A program made the position numbers and the translations under genes. Positions 8,109-16,010 of a stretch of DNA of 64,000 nt are shown in pieces (position 1 is the stretch's first letter; each line of letters begins with the position of its first letter). The notes under the pieces were generated by a model. The model worked only from the letters and a program-made list of their open reading frames with translations, did not search any database and was not told the origin of the DNA. Location of the stretch: NCBI RefSeq assembly GCF_015714715.1, contig NZ_WAHS01000001.1:806001-870000 (forward strand), read 5' to 3'. Source of the DNA: Aestuariivirga litoralis. Lineage in GTDB: Bacteria; Pseudomonadota; Alphaproteobacteria; Rhizobiales; Aestuariivirgaceae.

Positions 8109-9452
8109 ATGCCAACCATCCTCATGCCCGCGCTCTCGCCTACGATGGAAGAGGGCAAGCTTTCCAAATGGCTCAAGAATGTCGGTGACCAGATCAAGTC
8201 TGGCGACATTCTGGCCGAGATTGAAACCGACAAGGCCACGATGGAAGTGGAAGCCGTCGATGAAGGCCCGCTGACGGAAATCCTGGTTCCCGCCGGCACT
8301 GAAGGTGTCAAAGTGAATGCGCCGATTGCAGTGATTGGCACGGCGGATGCGAAAGCTGCAGCTCCTGCGGCGGCGGCTCCGGCACAACAGGCTGAAGCAC
8401 CGGCGGCACCGGCGGTTCATGCCGCTGCTCCGGTTGAACTGGCTGATCCCGAAATTCCCGAAGGCACCGAGATGGTGCATATGACGGTGCGTGAGGCGAT
8501 CCGCTCTGCCATGTCGGAGGAAATGCGCGCCGACAAGGACGTGTTCCTGATGGGCGAAGAAGTGGGCCAATATCAGGGTGCCTACAAGATTTCGCAGGGC
8601 ATGCTGGATGAGTTCGGGCCTGACCGCGTGCTGGATACGCCAATCACCGAACATGGCTTTACTGGTATCGCTGTGGGCGCGGCTTTTGCCGGCCTGAAGC
8701 CCATCGTCGAATTCATGACCTTCAACTTCGCCATGCAGGCGATTGACCAGATCATCAACTCCGCCGCCAAGACGCTTTATATGTCTGGCGGTCAGATGGG
8801 CTGCCCCATTGTGTTCCGCGGGCCCAATGGTGCCGCTGCGCGCGTGGCCGCCCAGCACAGCCAGGATTATGCCGCATGGTATTCGCAAATCCCCGGCCTC
8901 AAAGTGGTGATGCCGTATTCTGCGGCCGATGCGAAGGGCCTGATGAAGGCCGCCATCCGTGATCCCAATCCGGTGATCTTCCTTGAAAATGAAATTCTTT
9001 ACGGCAAGAGCTTTGACGTGCCGAAGCTGGATGATTGGGTGGTGCCGATCGGCAAGGCGCGCGTTGCGCGTGCTGGCACGCATGTCACCATCGTATCCTT
9101 CGGCATCGGCATGACTTATGCTTTAGGCGCGGCGGAAAAGCTGGCCGCCGAAGGCATCGAAGCCGAAGTGGTTGATCTCCGCACCATCCGCCCGATGGAT
9201 ATCGAAACCGTGGTGAAGAGCGTGCAGAAAACCAACCGCGTGGTCTGCGTGGAGGAGGGCTATCCGCGCTTCTCCGTCACCTCGGAACTGGCTGCCGAGA
9301 TCATGACGCATGCGTTTGATTATCTCGACGCGCCCGTTGCCCGCGTGGCCGGCAAGGATGTGCCGATGCCCTACGCTACCAATCTTGAAAAACTGGCCCT
9401 GCCCAATGTCGATGAAGTGGTGGCCGCTGTGAAAGGAGTTCTCTATGTCTAA
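8109..9452 (+). CDS. pdhB: Pyruvate dehydrogenase E1 component, beta subunit, with N-terminal lipoyl domain
   Basis: Partner of PdhA. Residues 1-78 form a lipoyl domain with the modified lysine at Lys42 (ETDKATME). Then comes an Ala/Pro-rich mobile linker (about 79-118), then the E1-beta fold (about 125-447), including [12 protein letters not shown], the [17 protein letters not shown] loop and a C-terminal transketolase-like domain ([13 protein letters not shown]). The fusion of a lipoyl domain to E1-beta is characteristic of alphaproteobacteria and explains the 447-residue length compared with about 330 elsewhere. The 3' end overlaps the next gene by eight bases. Lipoylation would depend on lipA, also in this window. 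Confidence 0.97.
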   Translation: MPTILMPALSPTMEEGKLSKWLKNVGDQIKSGDILAEIETDKATMEVEAVDEGPLTEILVPAGTEGVKVNAPIAVIGTADAKAAAPAAAAPAQQAEAPAAPAVHAAAPVELADPEIPEGTEMVHMTVREAIRSAMSEEMRADKDVFLMGEEVGQYQGAYKISQGMLDEFGPDRVLDTPITEHGFTGIAVGAAFAGLKPIVEFMTFNFAMQAIDQIINSAAKTLYMSGGQMGCPIVFRGPNGAAARVAAQHSQDYAAWYSQIPGLKVVMPYSAADAKGLMKAAIRDPNPVIFLENEILYGKSFDVPKLDDWVVPIGKARVARAGTHVTIVSFGIGMTYALGAAEKLAAEGIEAEVVDLRTIRPMDIETVVKSVQKTNRVVCVEEGYPRFSVTSELAAEIMTHAFDYLDAPVARVAGKDVPMPYATNLEKLALPNVDEVVAAVKGVLYV

Positions 9453-9828
9453 GAAACCGCAAGGCGGCCATGAAGGCCACGGCCATGACGATCATGGCCA
9501 CGAGCATCATCACCATGATCACAGCCACGATGTTCACCCCCATCAGCTGCAGCCGCCGCATGAAGTGTTTCATGATGCCAATGCGGGCGAAATCGTGCGC
9601 GGCTGGATCACCGGCGGGCATCTGAGCCTGTCGCTGCATTCCATGGCCTTCGGCAAGGCCGATATGTGGGGCCACGTTCTGTCCGGAATGGCGCAGCAAG
9701 TTGCTGCTTCGATGGAGGAGATGGGCCACGGCACCACCGCTGCCAATCTCGATATCATTCGCAAGGTGCTGACGGAGGATCTGAACAAGGCCGCCGCACA
9801 AAGTTCGGTTCTCTCCAACAAGGGTTAA
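9445..9828 (+). CDS. His-rich DUF5076-like protein in the pdh operon
   Basis: A 127-residue soluble protein between pdhB and pdhC. Residues 9-33 contain 13 histidines alternating with Gly, Glu and Asp, a likely metal-binding or disordered tail. The folded part (about 42-120) includes [19 protein letters not shown] and a conserved-looking [15 protein letters not shown]. This fits the pattern I remember for DUF5076 proteins, which occur at the same operon position in other Hyphomicrobiales. The start overlaps pdhB by eight bases and the stop is four bases before pdhC, so it is made together with the complex. Role unknown; an accessory or structural factor of pyruvate dehydrogenase is an inference from position only. 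Confidence 0.6.
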   Translation: MSKKPQGGHEGHGHDDHGHEHHHHDHSHDVHPHQLQPPHEVFHDANAGEIVRGWITGGHLSLSLHSMAFGKADMWGHVLSGMAQQVAASMEEMGHGTTAANLDIIRKVLTEDLNKAAAQSSVLSNKG

Positions 9829-9832
9829 ACCC

Positions 9833-11125
9833 ATGTCCGCCACGGTTCTGATGCCCGCGCTCTCTCCCACGATGGAAAAGGGCAAGCTTGCCAAATGGCT
9901 CAAAAAGGAAGGCGACGCCGTGAAGTCCGGCGATGTTCTCGCCGAGATCGAAACCGACAAGGCCACGATGGAAATCGAAGCCATCGATGAAGGCAAGCTC
10001 GCCAAGATCCTGGTGGCCGAAGGCACAGATGATGTGCTGGTGAACACGCCGATTGCCATCATCGCCGCTGACGGCGAGAAGGTGGAAGCGCCTGCTGCCG
10101 CAGCTGCGCCAAAGGCAGCGGCCCCCGCAGCTGCTGCGCCAGCACCTGCCGTTGCCGCATCTGCGCCAGCCGCTGCCGCGCCGAAGGCCAACGGCGCTGC
10201 CGCTGGTGGCCGCGTGTTCGCCTCGCCTCTCGCACGCCGTATCGCCAAGCAGAAGGGTGTGGACCTTGCTGCACTCGCAGGCTCCGGCCCGCATGGCCGC
10301 ATCGTGATGAAGGATGTGGAAAGCGCCAAACCGGGTGCAGCACCTACCGCTAAAGCCGGCGCTGCGGCTGGCTTCTCGCCGGCGCCGTCGGATGAATCTA
10401 CCCTCAAGATGTTCGAGGCCGGTTCTTACGATCTCGTGCCGCATGATACGATGCGCAAGGTGATTGCGCGCCGCCTCACGGAATCGAAGCAGCATGTTCC
10501 GCATTTCTATGTGAGCGTGGATGTGAGTCTGGAAAACTTGCTGGCCTTGCGTGAGCGGCTGAACCCGCAGGCCCCGAAGGACAAGGACGGCAAACCGGCT
10601 TGGAAAGTCTCGGTCAATGATTTCATCATCAAGGCACTTGGCATGGCTCTGGTGAAGGTGCCGGATGCCAATGTGTCCTGGCTGGAAAGCGCCATGGTGC
10701 ATCACAAGCATGCTGATATCGGGGTGGCCGTTTCGATCCCCGGCGGGCTGATCACGCCCATCGTGCGCAAGGTGGAAAGCAAGGGCTTGGCCCAGATCAG
10801 CCAGGAAATGAAGGACTATGCCGCCCGCGCCAAGACGCGCAAGCTGAAGCCGGAAGAATATACCGGCGGCTCGGCCTCGGTGTCGAATATGGGCATGATG
10901 GGGGTCTCCAACTTCGCCGCCATCGTCAACCCGCCGCAAGCCTCGATTCTGGCCATCGGTGCCGGTGAACGCCGCCCGGTGGTGAAGGGCAATAACATCG
11001 TAATCGAACAGCAAATGACGATCACCCTCTCCACCGACCACCGCTGCATCGACGGCGCTCTGGGTGCGGAGCTGATTGGCGCGATCAAGATGTATCTGGA
11101 AGAACCCGGCTTGATGCTGGTCTGA
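9833..11125 (+). CDS. pdhC: Dihydrolipoyllysine-residue acetyltransferase (E2) of pyruvate dehydrogenase
   Basis: Core subunit of the complex, transferring acetyl from lipoyl-lysine to CoA. A single lipoyl domain (1-79, modified Lys43 in ETDKATME) is followed by an Ala/Pro linker, the peripheral subunit-binding domain (about 125-162, FASPLARRIAKQKGVDL...GPHGRI), a second linker and the catalytic domain (about 200-430) with the active-site motif DHRCIDG (His403). The N-terminal lipoyl domain is nearly identical to that of PdhB, suggesting duplication. The length of 430 is typical for one-lipoyl E2. It is followed seven bases later by the SGNH hydrolase start. Confidence 0.97.
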   Translation: MSATVLMPALSPTMEKGKLAKWLKKEGDAVKSGDVLAEIETDKATMEIEAIDEGKLAKILVAEGTDDVLVNTPIAIIAADGEKVEAPAAAAAPKAAAPAAAAPAPAVAASAPAAAAPKANGAAAGGRVFASPLARRIAKQKGVDLAALAGSGPHGRIVMKDVESAKPGAAPTAKAGAAAGFSPAPSDESTLKMFEAGSYDLVPHDTMRKVIARRLTESKQHVPHFYVSVDVSLENLLALRERLNPQAPKDKDGKPAWKVSVNDFIIKALGMALVKVPDANVSWLESAMVHHKHADIGVAVSIPGGLITPIVRKVESKGLAQISQEMKDYAARAKTRKLKPEEYTGGSASVSNMGMMGVSNFAAIVNPPQASILAIGAGERRPVVKGNNIVIEQQMTITLSTDHRCIDGALGAELIGAIKMYLEEPGLMLV

Positions 11126-11132
11126 GGTGACC

Positions 11133-11771
11133 ATGAAAAACATTCTGGCGTTTGGTGACTCGCTCACTTGGGGTGCTGTGGCACTGAAGTCTTTGCGGCA
11201 TCCGTTCGATGTGCGCTGGCCGAATGTTTTGGCGGCGGGGCTGGGCGGCAAGGCGCGGGTGATTGAGGAAGGGCTCAATGGCCGCACGACCGTGTTTCCT
11301 GATCCGACCGAAGATGTGGAGCGCAATGGTGCTGTTGCACTTCCCATGCTGCTCAAGACGCATGAGCCGCTTGATCTGATCATCATCATGCTCGGCACCA
11401 ATGATATCAAATATGCAAATCGCTGCCGGGCGTTTGATGCTTCGATGGGCATGTCGCGGCTGATTGGGTTGGCAAAGCGCTTTCCCTACAATGAGAACTA
11501 CGCCAGCCCGAAGATTCTCATTATGAACCCGCCGCATCTTGTGAAGACGGATGATGAGTGGTTCAACGACCTCTGGGGCCACGCGATTGAAGAGTCCAAA
11601 TTGCTGCCAAAGCATTACGCGCGCGTGGCGCAGGAAGAAGGCGTGCATTTCTTTGATACCAACGCCGTTGCCAAGTGCGACCCCACGGATGGCGGGCATC
11701 TTGATTCTGCCAATACGGCCGCCATCGGCATGGGCCTGGTGCCCGTCGTGAAGAAAATTCTGGAGATCTGA
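11133..11771 (+). CDS. SGNH/GDSL-family hydrolase (arylesterase-like)
   Basis: A 212-residue esterase/lipase-fold protein. Block I is FGDSLTWG (catalytic Ser in GDSL), block III is MLGTNDIKY and the C-terminal Asp/His pair lies in DGGHLD. There is no signal peptide, so it is probably cytoplasmic. I chose ATG 11133, preceded by GAGGTGA; a GTG at 11127 would overlap that site. Sited between pdhC and lpdA with one base before the lpdA start, it is probably part of the pdh operon; the same placement recurs in related genomes as far as I recall. Substrate unknown; a thioesterase or repair role for acyl-CoA or acyl-lipoyl products is possible but unsupported. Confidence 0.82.
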   Translation: MKNILAFGDSLTWGAVALKSLRHPFDVRWPNVLAAGLGGKARVIEEGLNGRTTVFPDPTEDVERNGAVALPMLLKTHEPLDLIIIMLGTNDIKYANRCRAFDASMGMSRLIGLAKRFPYNENYASPKILIMNPPHLVKTDDEWFNDLWGHAIEESKLLPKHYARVAQEEGVHFFDTNAVAKCDPTDGGHLDSANTAAIGMGLVPVVKKILEI

Positions 11772-11772
11772 A

Positions 11773-13212
11773 ATGGCCGACACAGCATTTGACGTGATCA
11801 TTATTGGCGGCGGGCCGGGCGGCTATGTGGCCGCGATCCGTGCGGCACAGCTGGGCCTGAAGACCGCCGTAGTTGAGCGTGAACATCTGGGCGGCATCTG
11901 CCTGAACTGGGGCTGCATTCCGACCAAGGCGCTGCTGCGCTCGGCTGAAATCTATCATTACATGAAACATGCTGACGCCTACGGGCTCTCCGCCAAGGAT
12001 GTGTCGTTTGATCCGTCTGCCGTGGTGCAGCGTTCGCGCAATGTGTCGGGCCGCCTCAATATGGGCGTGGGTGGATTGCTCAAGAAGAACAAGGTGCAGG
12101 TGGTCTGGGGTGAAGCCAAGGTTTCCAAGGTGGGCGAAGTGACCGTGGGCACCAGCACCAAGCCGGTGATGTTGCCGCAGAACCCGCCGCCCAAGGGCAC
12201 TCTGGGGGCAGGGGTCTATACCGCCAAGCACATCATCATTGCTACCGGCGCGCGTCCGCGTGCGCTGCCCGGGCTGGAGCATGATGGCAAGCTGGTGTGG
12301 TCCTACTTCGAAGCCATGGTGCCGAAGGAGATGCCGAAGTCTCTGCTGGTCGTCGGCTCTGGCGCCATCGGCATTGAATTCGCGTCCTTCTACAATTCGA
12401 TGGGCGTGGATGTGACAGTGGTCGAGATCATGGATCAGATCATGCCGGTCGAAGATAACGAGATCAGCAAGATTGCGCAGAAGCAGCTGGAAAAGCAGGG
12501 CATCAAGTTCCGCATTTCCGCCAAGGTGGCCAGCCTGAAGAAGGGCGCCAACAACGTCACCGCCACGGTTGAAGCCGGCGGCAAGAGCGAGACGATCACG
12601 GTTGACCGGGTGATTGCCGCCACGGGCGTGGTCGGCAATATCGAAAATCTGGGTCTCGAAGCGCTCGGTGTGAAAACCGAGAAGGGCTGCGTGGTGATTG
12701 ATGGCTACGGCAAGACCAATGTGGCCGGCATCTATGCGATTGGCGATGTGGCCGGTCCGCCGATGCTGGCCCACAAGGCCGAACATGAGGGCGTGATCTG
12801 CGTCGAAAAGATCAAGGGCCTTGATGCGCATCCGATGAAGAAAGAGCAAATTCCCGGCTGCACCTATTGCCACCCGCAGGTGGCCTCCGTGGGCCTCACC
12901 GAAGCCAAGGCCAAGGCCGCAGGCTTCGAGGTCAAGGTGGGGCGCTTCCCGTTCCTGGCCAATGGCAAGGCCATTGCGCTGGGCGAAGACCAAGGTCTGG
13001 TGAAGACGGTATTCGACGCCAAGACCGGCCGCCTGCTGGGCGCCCATATGGTGGGTGCCGAAGTGACCGAACTGATCCAAGGGTTTGTGATCGCCATGGG
13101 GCTTGAGACCACCGAGGAAGAGCTGATGCACACCGTGTTCCCGCATCCGACTCTGTCCGAGATGATGCATGAAAGCGTGCTGGATGCTTACGGCCGTGTC
13201 ATCCACATGTGA
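11773..13212 (+). CDS. lpdA: Dihydrolipoyl dehydrogenase (E3)
   Basis: FAD-dependent disulfide oxidoreductase that reoxidises dihydrolipoyl groups with NAD. The protein is 479 residues. FAD-binding GGGPGGYVAAIRAA lies at 12-25, the redox-active disulfide is Cys43/Cys48 (GGICLNWGCIPTK), NAD-binding GSGAIGIEFASFY is mid-sequence, and the C-terminal dimerisation domain has the catalytic HTVFPHPTLSE. An insert of about 25 residues around 125-150 (TKPVMLPQNPPPKG) occurs in alphaproteobacterial PDH-type LpdA. It is the last enzyme gene of the pdh operon. Confidence 0.96.
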   Translation: MADTAFDVIIIGGGPGGYVAAIRAAQLGLKTAVVEREHLGGICLNWGCIPTKALLRSAEIYHYMKHADAYGLSAKDVSFDPSAVVQRSRNVSGRLNMGVGGLLKKNKVQVVWGEAKVSKVGEVTVGTSTKPVMLPQNPPPKGTLGAGVYTAKHIIIATGARPRALPGLEHDGKLVWSYFEAMVPKEMPKSLLVVGSGAIGIEFASFYNSMGVDVTVVEIMDQIMPVEDNEISKIAQKQLEKQGIKFRISAKVASLKKGANNVTATVEAGGKSETITVDRVIAATGVVGNIENLGLEALGVKTEKGCVVIDGYGKTNVAGIYAIGDVAGPPMLAHKAEHEGVICVEKIKGLDAHPMKKEQIPGCTYCHPQVASVGLTEAKAKAAGFEVKVGRFPFLANGKAIALGEDQGLVKTVFDAKTGRLLGAHMVGAEVTELIQGFVIAMGLETTEEELMHTVFPHPTLSEMMHESVLDAYGRVIHM

Positions 13213-13264
13213 TCTTGAAGTGGCGGTACAGCTTCGCCATATTCGAGATTAAACGGGGGTTCCC

Positions 13265-13513
13265 ATGGATACAAAGAACGTCGTCATCGCCATCATCCTC
13301 GGCATCATTGCCGGGTGGCTTGCCTCGTGGATCGTCGGCGGGCACGGGCTGGTGCAATATCTGATCAGCGGTGTGCTGGGCTCGTTTGTCGGCTCGTTCC
13401 TGCTGCAGAAGGCCGGCATCAATCTGGGCATCCGCAATGAAATCGGCCGTGACATCGCCACGGCCACCATTGGCGCTGTGGTCGTGATGATCATCGCGCG
13501 TATTCTGAGTTAG
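13265..13513 (+). CDS. GlsB/YeaQ/YmgE-family small membrane protein (copy 1)
   Basis: An 82-residue Gly-rich protein with three hydrophobic helices, GWLASWIVGG after the first and GVLGSFVGSFLL in the second. This is the transglycosylase-associated (GlsB/YeaQ/YmgE) family, found in stress regulons but biochemically undefined. It is the first of three paralogues in tandem between lpdA and lipA, and 12 bases separate it from copy 2. The similarity to its neighbours (GxxAGW, GxxGSxxG spacing) indicates local duplication. Confidence 0.8.
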   Translation: MDTKNVVIAIILGIIAGWLASWIVGGHGLVQYLISGVLGSFVGSFLLQKAGINLGIRNEIGRDIATATIGAVVVMIIARILS

Positions 13514-13525
13514 AGGGAAAGAAAA

Positions 13526-13810
13526 ATGAACAACATTATGCAACTGGGCGGCGGCCTGGGCTTTTGGGGCACCATTCTTGTCGGCATCCTGGCCGGCTGG
13601 CTGGCGCACACCGTCATGGGCGGCCGCGGCGGCATCATCTGGAACCTGATCATCGGTGTGATCGGTTCTTGGCTTGGCTTCTTTGTTGCAGAGAAACTGA
13701 ATATCCATCTGGGCGAGCTTTTCCACGGCTGGTTCTGGGGCAATCTGCTCGTCTCGGCGGCGGGTGCGATTGTGCTGCTGTTCCTGCTGCGCTTGTTGCG
13801 CGGGCGCTGA
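13526..13810 (+). CDS. GlsB/YeaQ/YmgE-family small membrane protein (copy 2)
   Basis: 94 residues. The helices contain GILAGWLAHTVMGGRGG, NLIIGVIGSWLGFFVA and a C-terminal hydrophobic helix ending LLRLLRGR. The start follows AGGGAAAG. It is the most diverged in length of the three tandem copies, with an N-terminal extension (MNNIMQLGGGLGFWG). Membrane-embedded, function undefined; co-transcribed with copy 1 by spacing. Confidence 0.8.
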   Translation: MNNIMQLGGGLGFWGTILVGILAGWLAHTVMGGRGGIIWNLIIGVIGSWLGFFVAEKLNIHLGELFHGWFWGNLLVSAAGAIVLLFLLRLLRGR

Positions 13811-13895
13811 AGGCTGTTACACTATCCGGCATTGCCGGGCCGTTGTGGCATTAGTCCGGTGACTCAAATAGTTTGCCACAGGGAAAGGAATTAAC

Positions 13896-14147
13896 ATGGA
13901 CGGATATGGTATCCTCTGGTCGATCGTTCTGGGCGGCATTGCCGGCATCATCGCTGAAAAAGTGATGAGCTTTAACACCGGCCTGATCCTCTCGATCATC
14001 CTGGGCATTGTTGGCGCTGTCGTTGGCAATTTCGTGCTCGGCCTGCTGCATATTTCCATCGGCGGCGGCGTGATCGGCACGATCATCGTGGCGGTGCTGG
14101 GCGCCTGCATCCTGATCTTCCTGTACAGGCTGATCAACCGGCGCTGA
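13896..14147 (+). CDS. GlsB/YeaQ/YmgE-family small membrane protein (copy 3)
   Basis: 83 residues with the same three-helix layout ([50 protein letters not shown]). Ribosome-binding site AAGGAA. The stop shares one base with the lipA start (TGATG), so lipA expression is coupled to this small membrane gene. An 85-base gap separates it from copy 2, enough for a promoter, but none is obvious. Confidence 0.8.
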   Translation: MDGYGILWSIVLGGIAGIIAEKVMSFNTGLILSIILGIVGAVVGNFVLGLLHISIGGGVIGTIIVAVLGACILIFLYRLINRR

Positions 14148-15094
14148 TGGCCACACTGATCGACATAACAAATCAAAACCGGCCGAGGCACCCTGAAAAG
14201 GCGCACCGGCCGGAAACCCCGTTGTTGCGCAAGCCGGACTGGATCCGCGTCAAGGCGCCGGGCTCTCCCATCTATGCCGAGACCCAGAAGATCGTACGGG
14301 ACCAGAAGCTGGTCACCGTCTGCGAGGAAGCAGGCTGCCCCAATATTGGTGAATGCTGGTCGAAGAAGCATGCCACCTTCATGATCATGGGCGACACCTG
14401 CACGCGGGCTTGCGCTTTCTGCAATGTGAAGACCGGTTTACCGGATGCGCTCGACCTGGGCGAGCCTGAGCGTGTCGCTGACGCCATTGCGCAGATGGGC
14501 CTGCATCATGCGGTGATCACATCGGTGGACCGCGATGATCTGGCTGACGGGGGGGGCGAACATTTCGTGCGCACCATCAAAGCCATCCGCAAAGCTTCGC
14601 CGCTGACCACGATCGAAATTCTCACGCCGGATTTCCTCAAGAAGGATGGCGCGCTTGAGCGCGTGGTGGAAGCGCAGCCTGATGTGTTCAATCACAATAT
14701 GGAAACCGTGCCGGGCCTGTACCTCAAGATCCGCCCGGGTGCGCGTTACTTCCATTCGCTGCGTCTGCTGCAGCGGGTGAAGGATCTGGACAAGAACATG
14801 TTCACCAAGTCCGGCATCATGGTGGGCTTGGGTGAAACGCGCGAGCAAGTGATGCAGGTGATGGACGACATGCGGTCTGCGTCGATTGATTTCATCACCA
14901 TCGGGCAATATCTGCAGCCATCGCGCAAGCACGCCGCGATTGACCGGTTCGTGACGCCTGAGGAATTCAAGGGTTACGAAACCACGGCCTATGCCAAGGG
15001 CTTTCTGATGGTTTCATCTTCGCCGCTGACGCGCTCGTCGCATCATGCGGGTGAGGATTTCGCGCGGCTGCGGGCGGCGCGGCTTGCCCGCTGA
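14147..15094 (+). CDS. lipA: Lipoyl synthase
   Basis: Radical-SAM enzyme that inserts two sulfurs into protein-bound octanoyl groups to make lipoyl cofactors for PdhB and PdhC. The auxiliary cluster cysteines are Cys59, Cys64 and Cys70 ([12 protein letters not shown]); the radical-SAM cluster is Cys85, Cys89 and Cys92 (CTRACAFC). The C-terminal RSSxHA motif reads [11 protein letters not shown], which provides the conserved serine. The length of 315 is normal. Placement beside the pdh genes is functionally logical. The stop overlaps the next start (TGATG). Confidence 0.97.
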   Translation: MATLIDITNQNRPRHPEKAHRPETPLLRKPDWIRVKAPGSPIYAETQKIVRDQKLVTVCEEAGCPNIGECWSKKHATFMIMGDTCTRACAFCNVKTGLPDALDLGEPERVADAIAQMGLHHAVITSVDRDDLADGGGEHFVRTIKAIRKASPLTTIEILTPDFLKKDGALERVVEAQPDVFNHNMETVPGLYLKIRPGARYFHSLRLLQRVKDLDKNMFTKSGIMVGLGETREQVMQVMDDMRSASIDFITIGQYLQPSRKHAAIDRFVTPEEFKGYETTAYAKGFLMVSSSPLTRSSHHAGEDFARLRAARLAR

Positions 15095-15570
15095 TGGCGA
15101 AAGTTTCCGTCCAGCGCATCGTGCCGATTACCATGGATCAGGCGTTCGAGATTGCCGCTGACGTGGCTTCCTACAAGGAATTCATCCCGCTGGTCACGCG
15201 TTCCACTATTCGCGGTACTGTGAATGAGGAGGGGCAGGTGAAGCGCTTCGCCGCTGATCTGATGATCGCGGTGGAGAAGTTGCATTTGCACGAAGGTTTC
15301 ACCAGCCAGGTTGTGACTGATGCTGCGCACCGCACTGTGGTGGCCACTTCGCAGGATGGGCCAGTGAAAGACCTGAAGGCCGTGTGGACGATGAAGCCGA
15401 TGAATGGCGGGCGTTCACAGGTCTCCATCGAGATCGACTATCACTTCCGCAATTTCCTGCTGCAGCTGGCGGCCGGGCGATTGATGGATCATGCGGTGGC
15501 GAAAGTGTTGCACGCGTTTGAAGAACGTGGCCGCAAACTTTATCCGGCGAGTGCTTTGCCCAACATCTGA
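15094..15570 (+). CDS. RatA/COQ10-type START-domain protein
   Basis: A 158-residue SRPBCC/polyketide-cyclase-fold protein. Features typical of the COQ10/RatA group are VPITMDQAFEIAADVASYKEFIPLV near the N terminus and a long C-terminal helix (MDHAVAKVLHAFEERGRKLY). The family includes Coq10 (ubiquinone binding in respiration) and E. coli RatA, which was reported to hinder ribosome association. In this lineage a quinone-binding role is more likely than a toxin, because there is no paired antitoxin gene. It is coupled to lipA by a one-base overlap. The last 31 bases overlap the 3' end of the convergent cinA. Confidence 0.85.
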   Translation: MAKVSVQRIVPITMDQAFEIAADVASYKEFIPLVTRSTIRGTVNEEGQVKRFAADLMIAVEKLHLHEGFTSQVVTDAAHRTVVATSQDGPVKDLKAVWTMKPMNGGRSQVSIEIDYHFRNFLLQLAAGRLMDHAVAKVLHAFEERGRKLYPASALPNI

Positions 15571-16010
15571 AGCGCGAAATTGCGCGCTGCCAGACGGATC
15601 GCGGCGCGGTCACCGGGAAACACCTGGCGCTCATGGCGCTCGTAACCGGCCTTTGACGCACAGGCAAAATGCACAAGGCCCACTGGCTTTTCTGCACTGC
15701 CACCTGATGGTCCTGCGATCCCAGTGATGGCGACGGCTAACGTGGCGTTCGAATGCGCCAGCGCGCCTTTGGCCATGGCGCGGGCGACGTCCTCGCTCAC
15801 GGCACCATGCGCAGTGATCAGTTCAGTGGGCACGCCGATCATCTCGTTCTTGGCTTCATTGGAATACGTCACGAAGGCGCGGTCAAAAATCGCGGAGGAG
15901 CCGGCAATGTCAGTGATGGCTGCGGCCACCATGCCGCCGGTGCAGCTTTCTGCGGTGGCAACGACTGCCTTGTACTTGATGAGTTCGGCGACGAGTTCAG
16001 CGGCCTTCAT
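15540..16010 (-). CDS. CinA C-terminal-domain protein (nicotinamide-nucleotide amidase type)
   Basis: A 156-residue stand-alone CinA C-terminal domain, the PncC-type NMN deamidase fold that recycles nicotinamide mononucleotide. Motifs: TAESCTGGMVAAAITDIAGSS near the N terminus, TYSNEAKNEMIGV, HGAVSEDVARAMA and AITGIAGPSGGSAEKPVGLVHF. The N-terminal molybdopterin-binding domain of full CinA is absent, as is common here. The start ATG at 16010 overlaps the ispDF stop by four bases (ATGA). An in-frame upstream extension to 16280 is an antisense-type shadow of ispDF and was discarded. Confidence 0.9.
   Translation of the reverse strand: MKAAELVAELIKYKAVVATAESCTGGMVAAAITDIAGSSAIFDRAFVTYSNEAKNEMIGVPTELITAHGAVSEDVARAMAKGALAHSNATLAVAITGIAGPSGGSAEKPVGLVHFACASKAGYERHERQVFPGDRAAIRLAARNFALQMLGKALAG

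Noticed and set aside
7731-9083. 450-codon minus-strand ORF across pdhA/pdhB
   Set aside because: Shadow of two strongly conserved plus-strand genes; no recognisable motif.
9755-11452. 565-codon minus-strand ORF across pdhC
   Set aside because: Shadow of pdhC and the SGNH gene; skewed composition and no domains.
11563-13206. 547-codon minus-strand ORF across lpdA
   Set aside because: Antisense of lpdA, which has intact catalytic motifs; no support for expression.
15094-15570. Toxin of a toxin-antitoxin system (RatA annotation)
   Set aside because: No antitoxin gene is adjacent; the neighbours are lipA and cinA, and the family is better explained by COQ10-type quinone binding.
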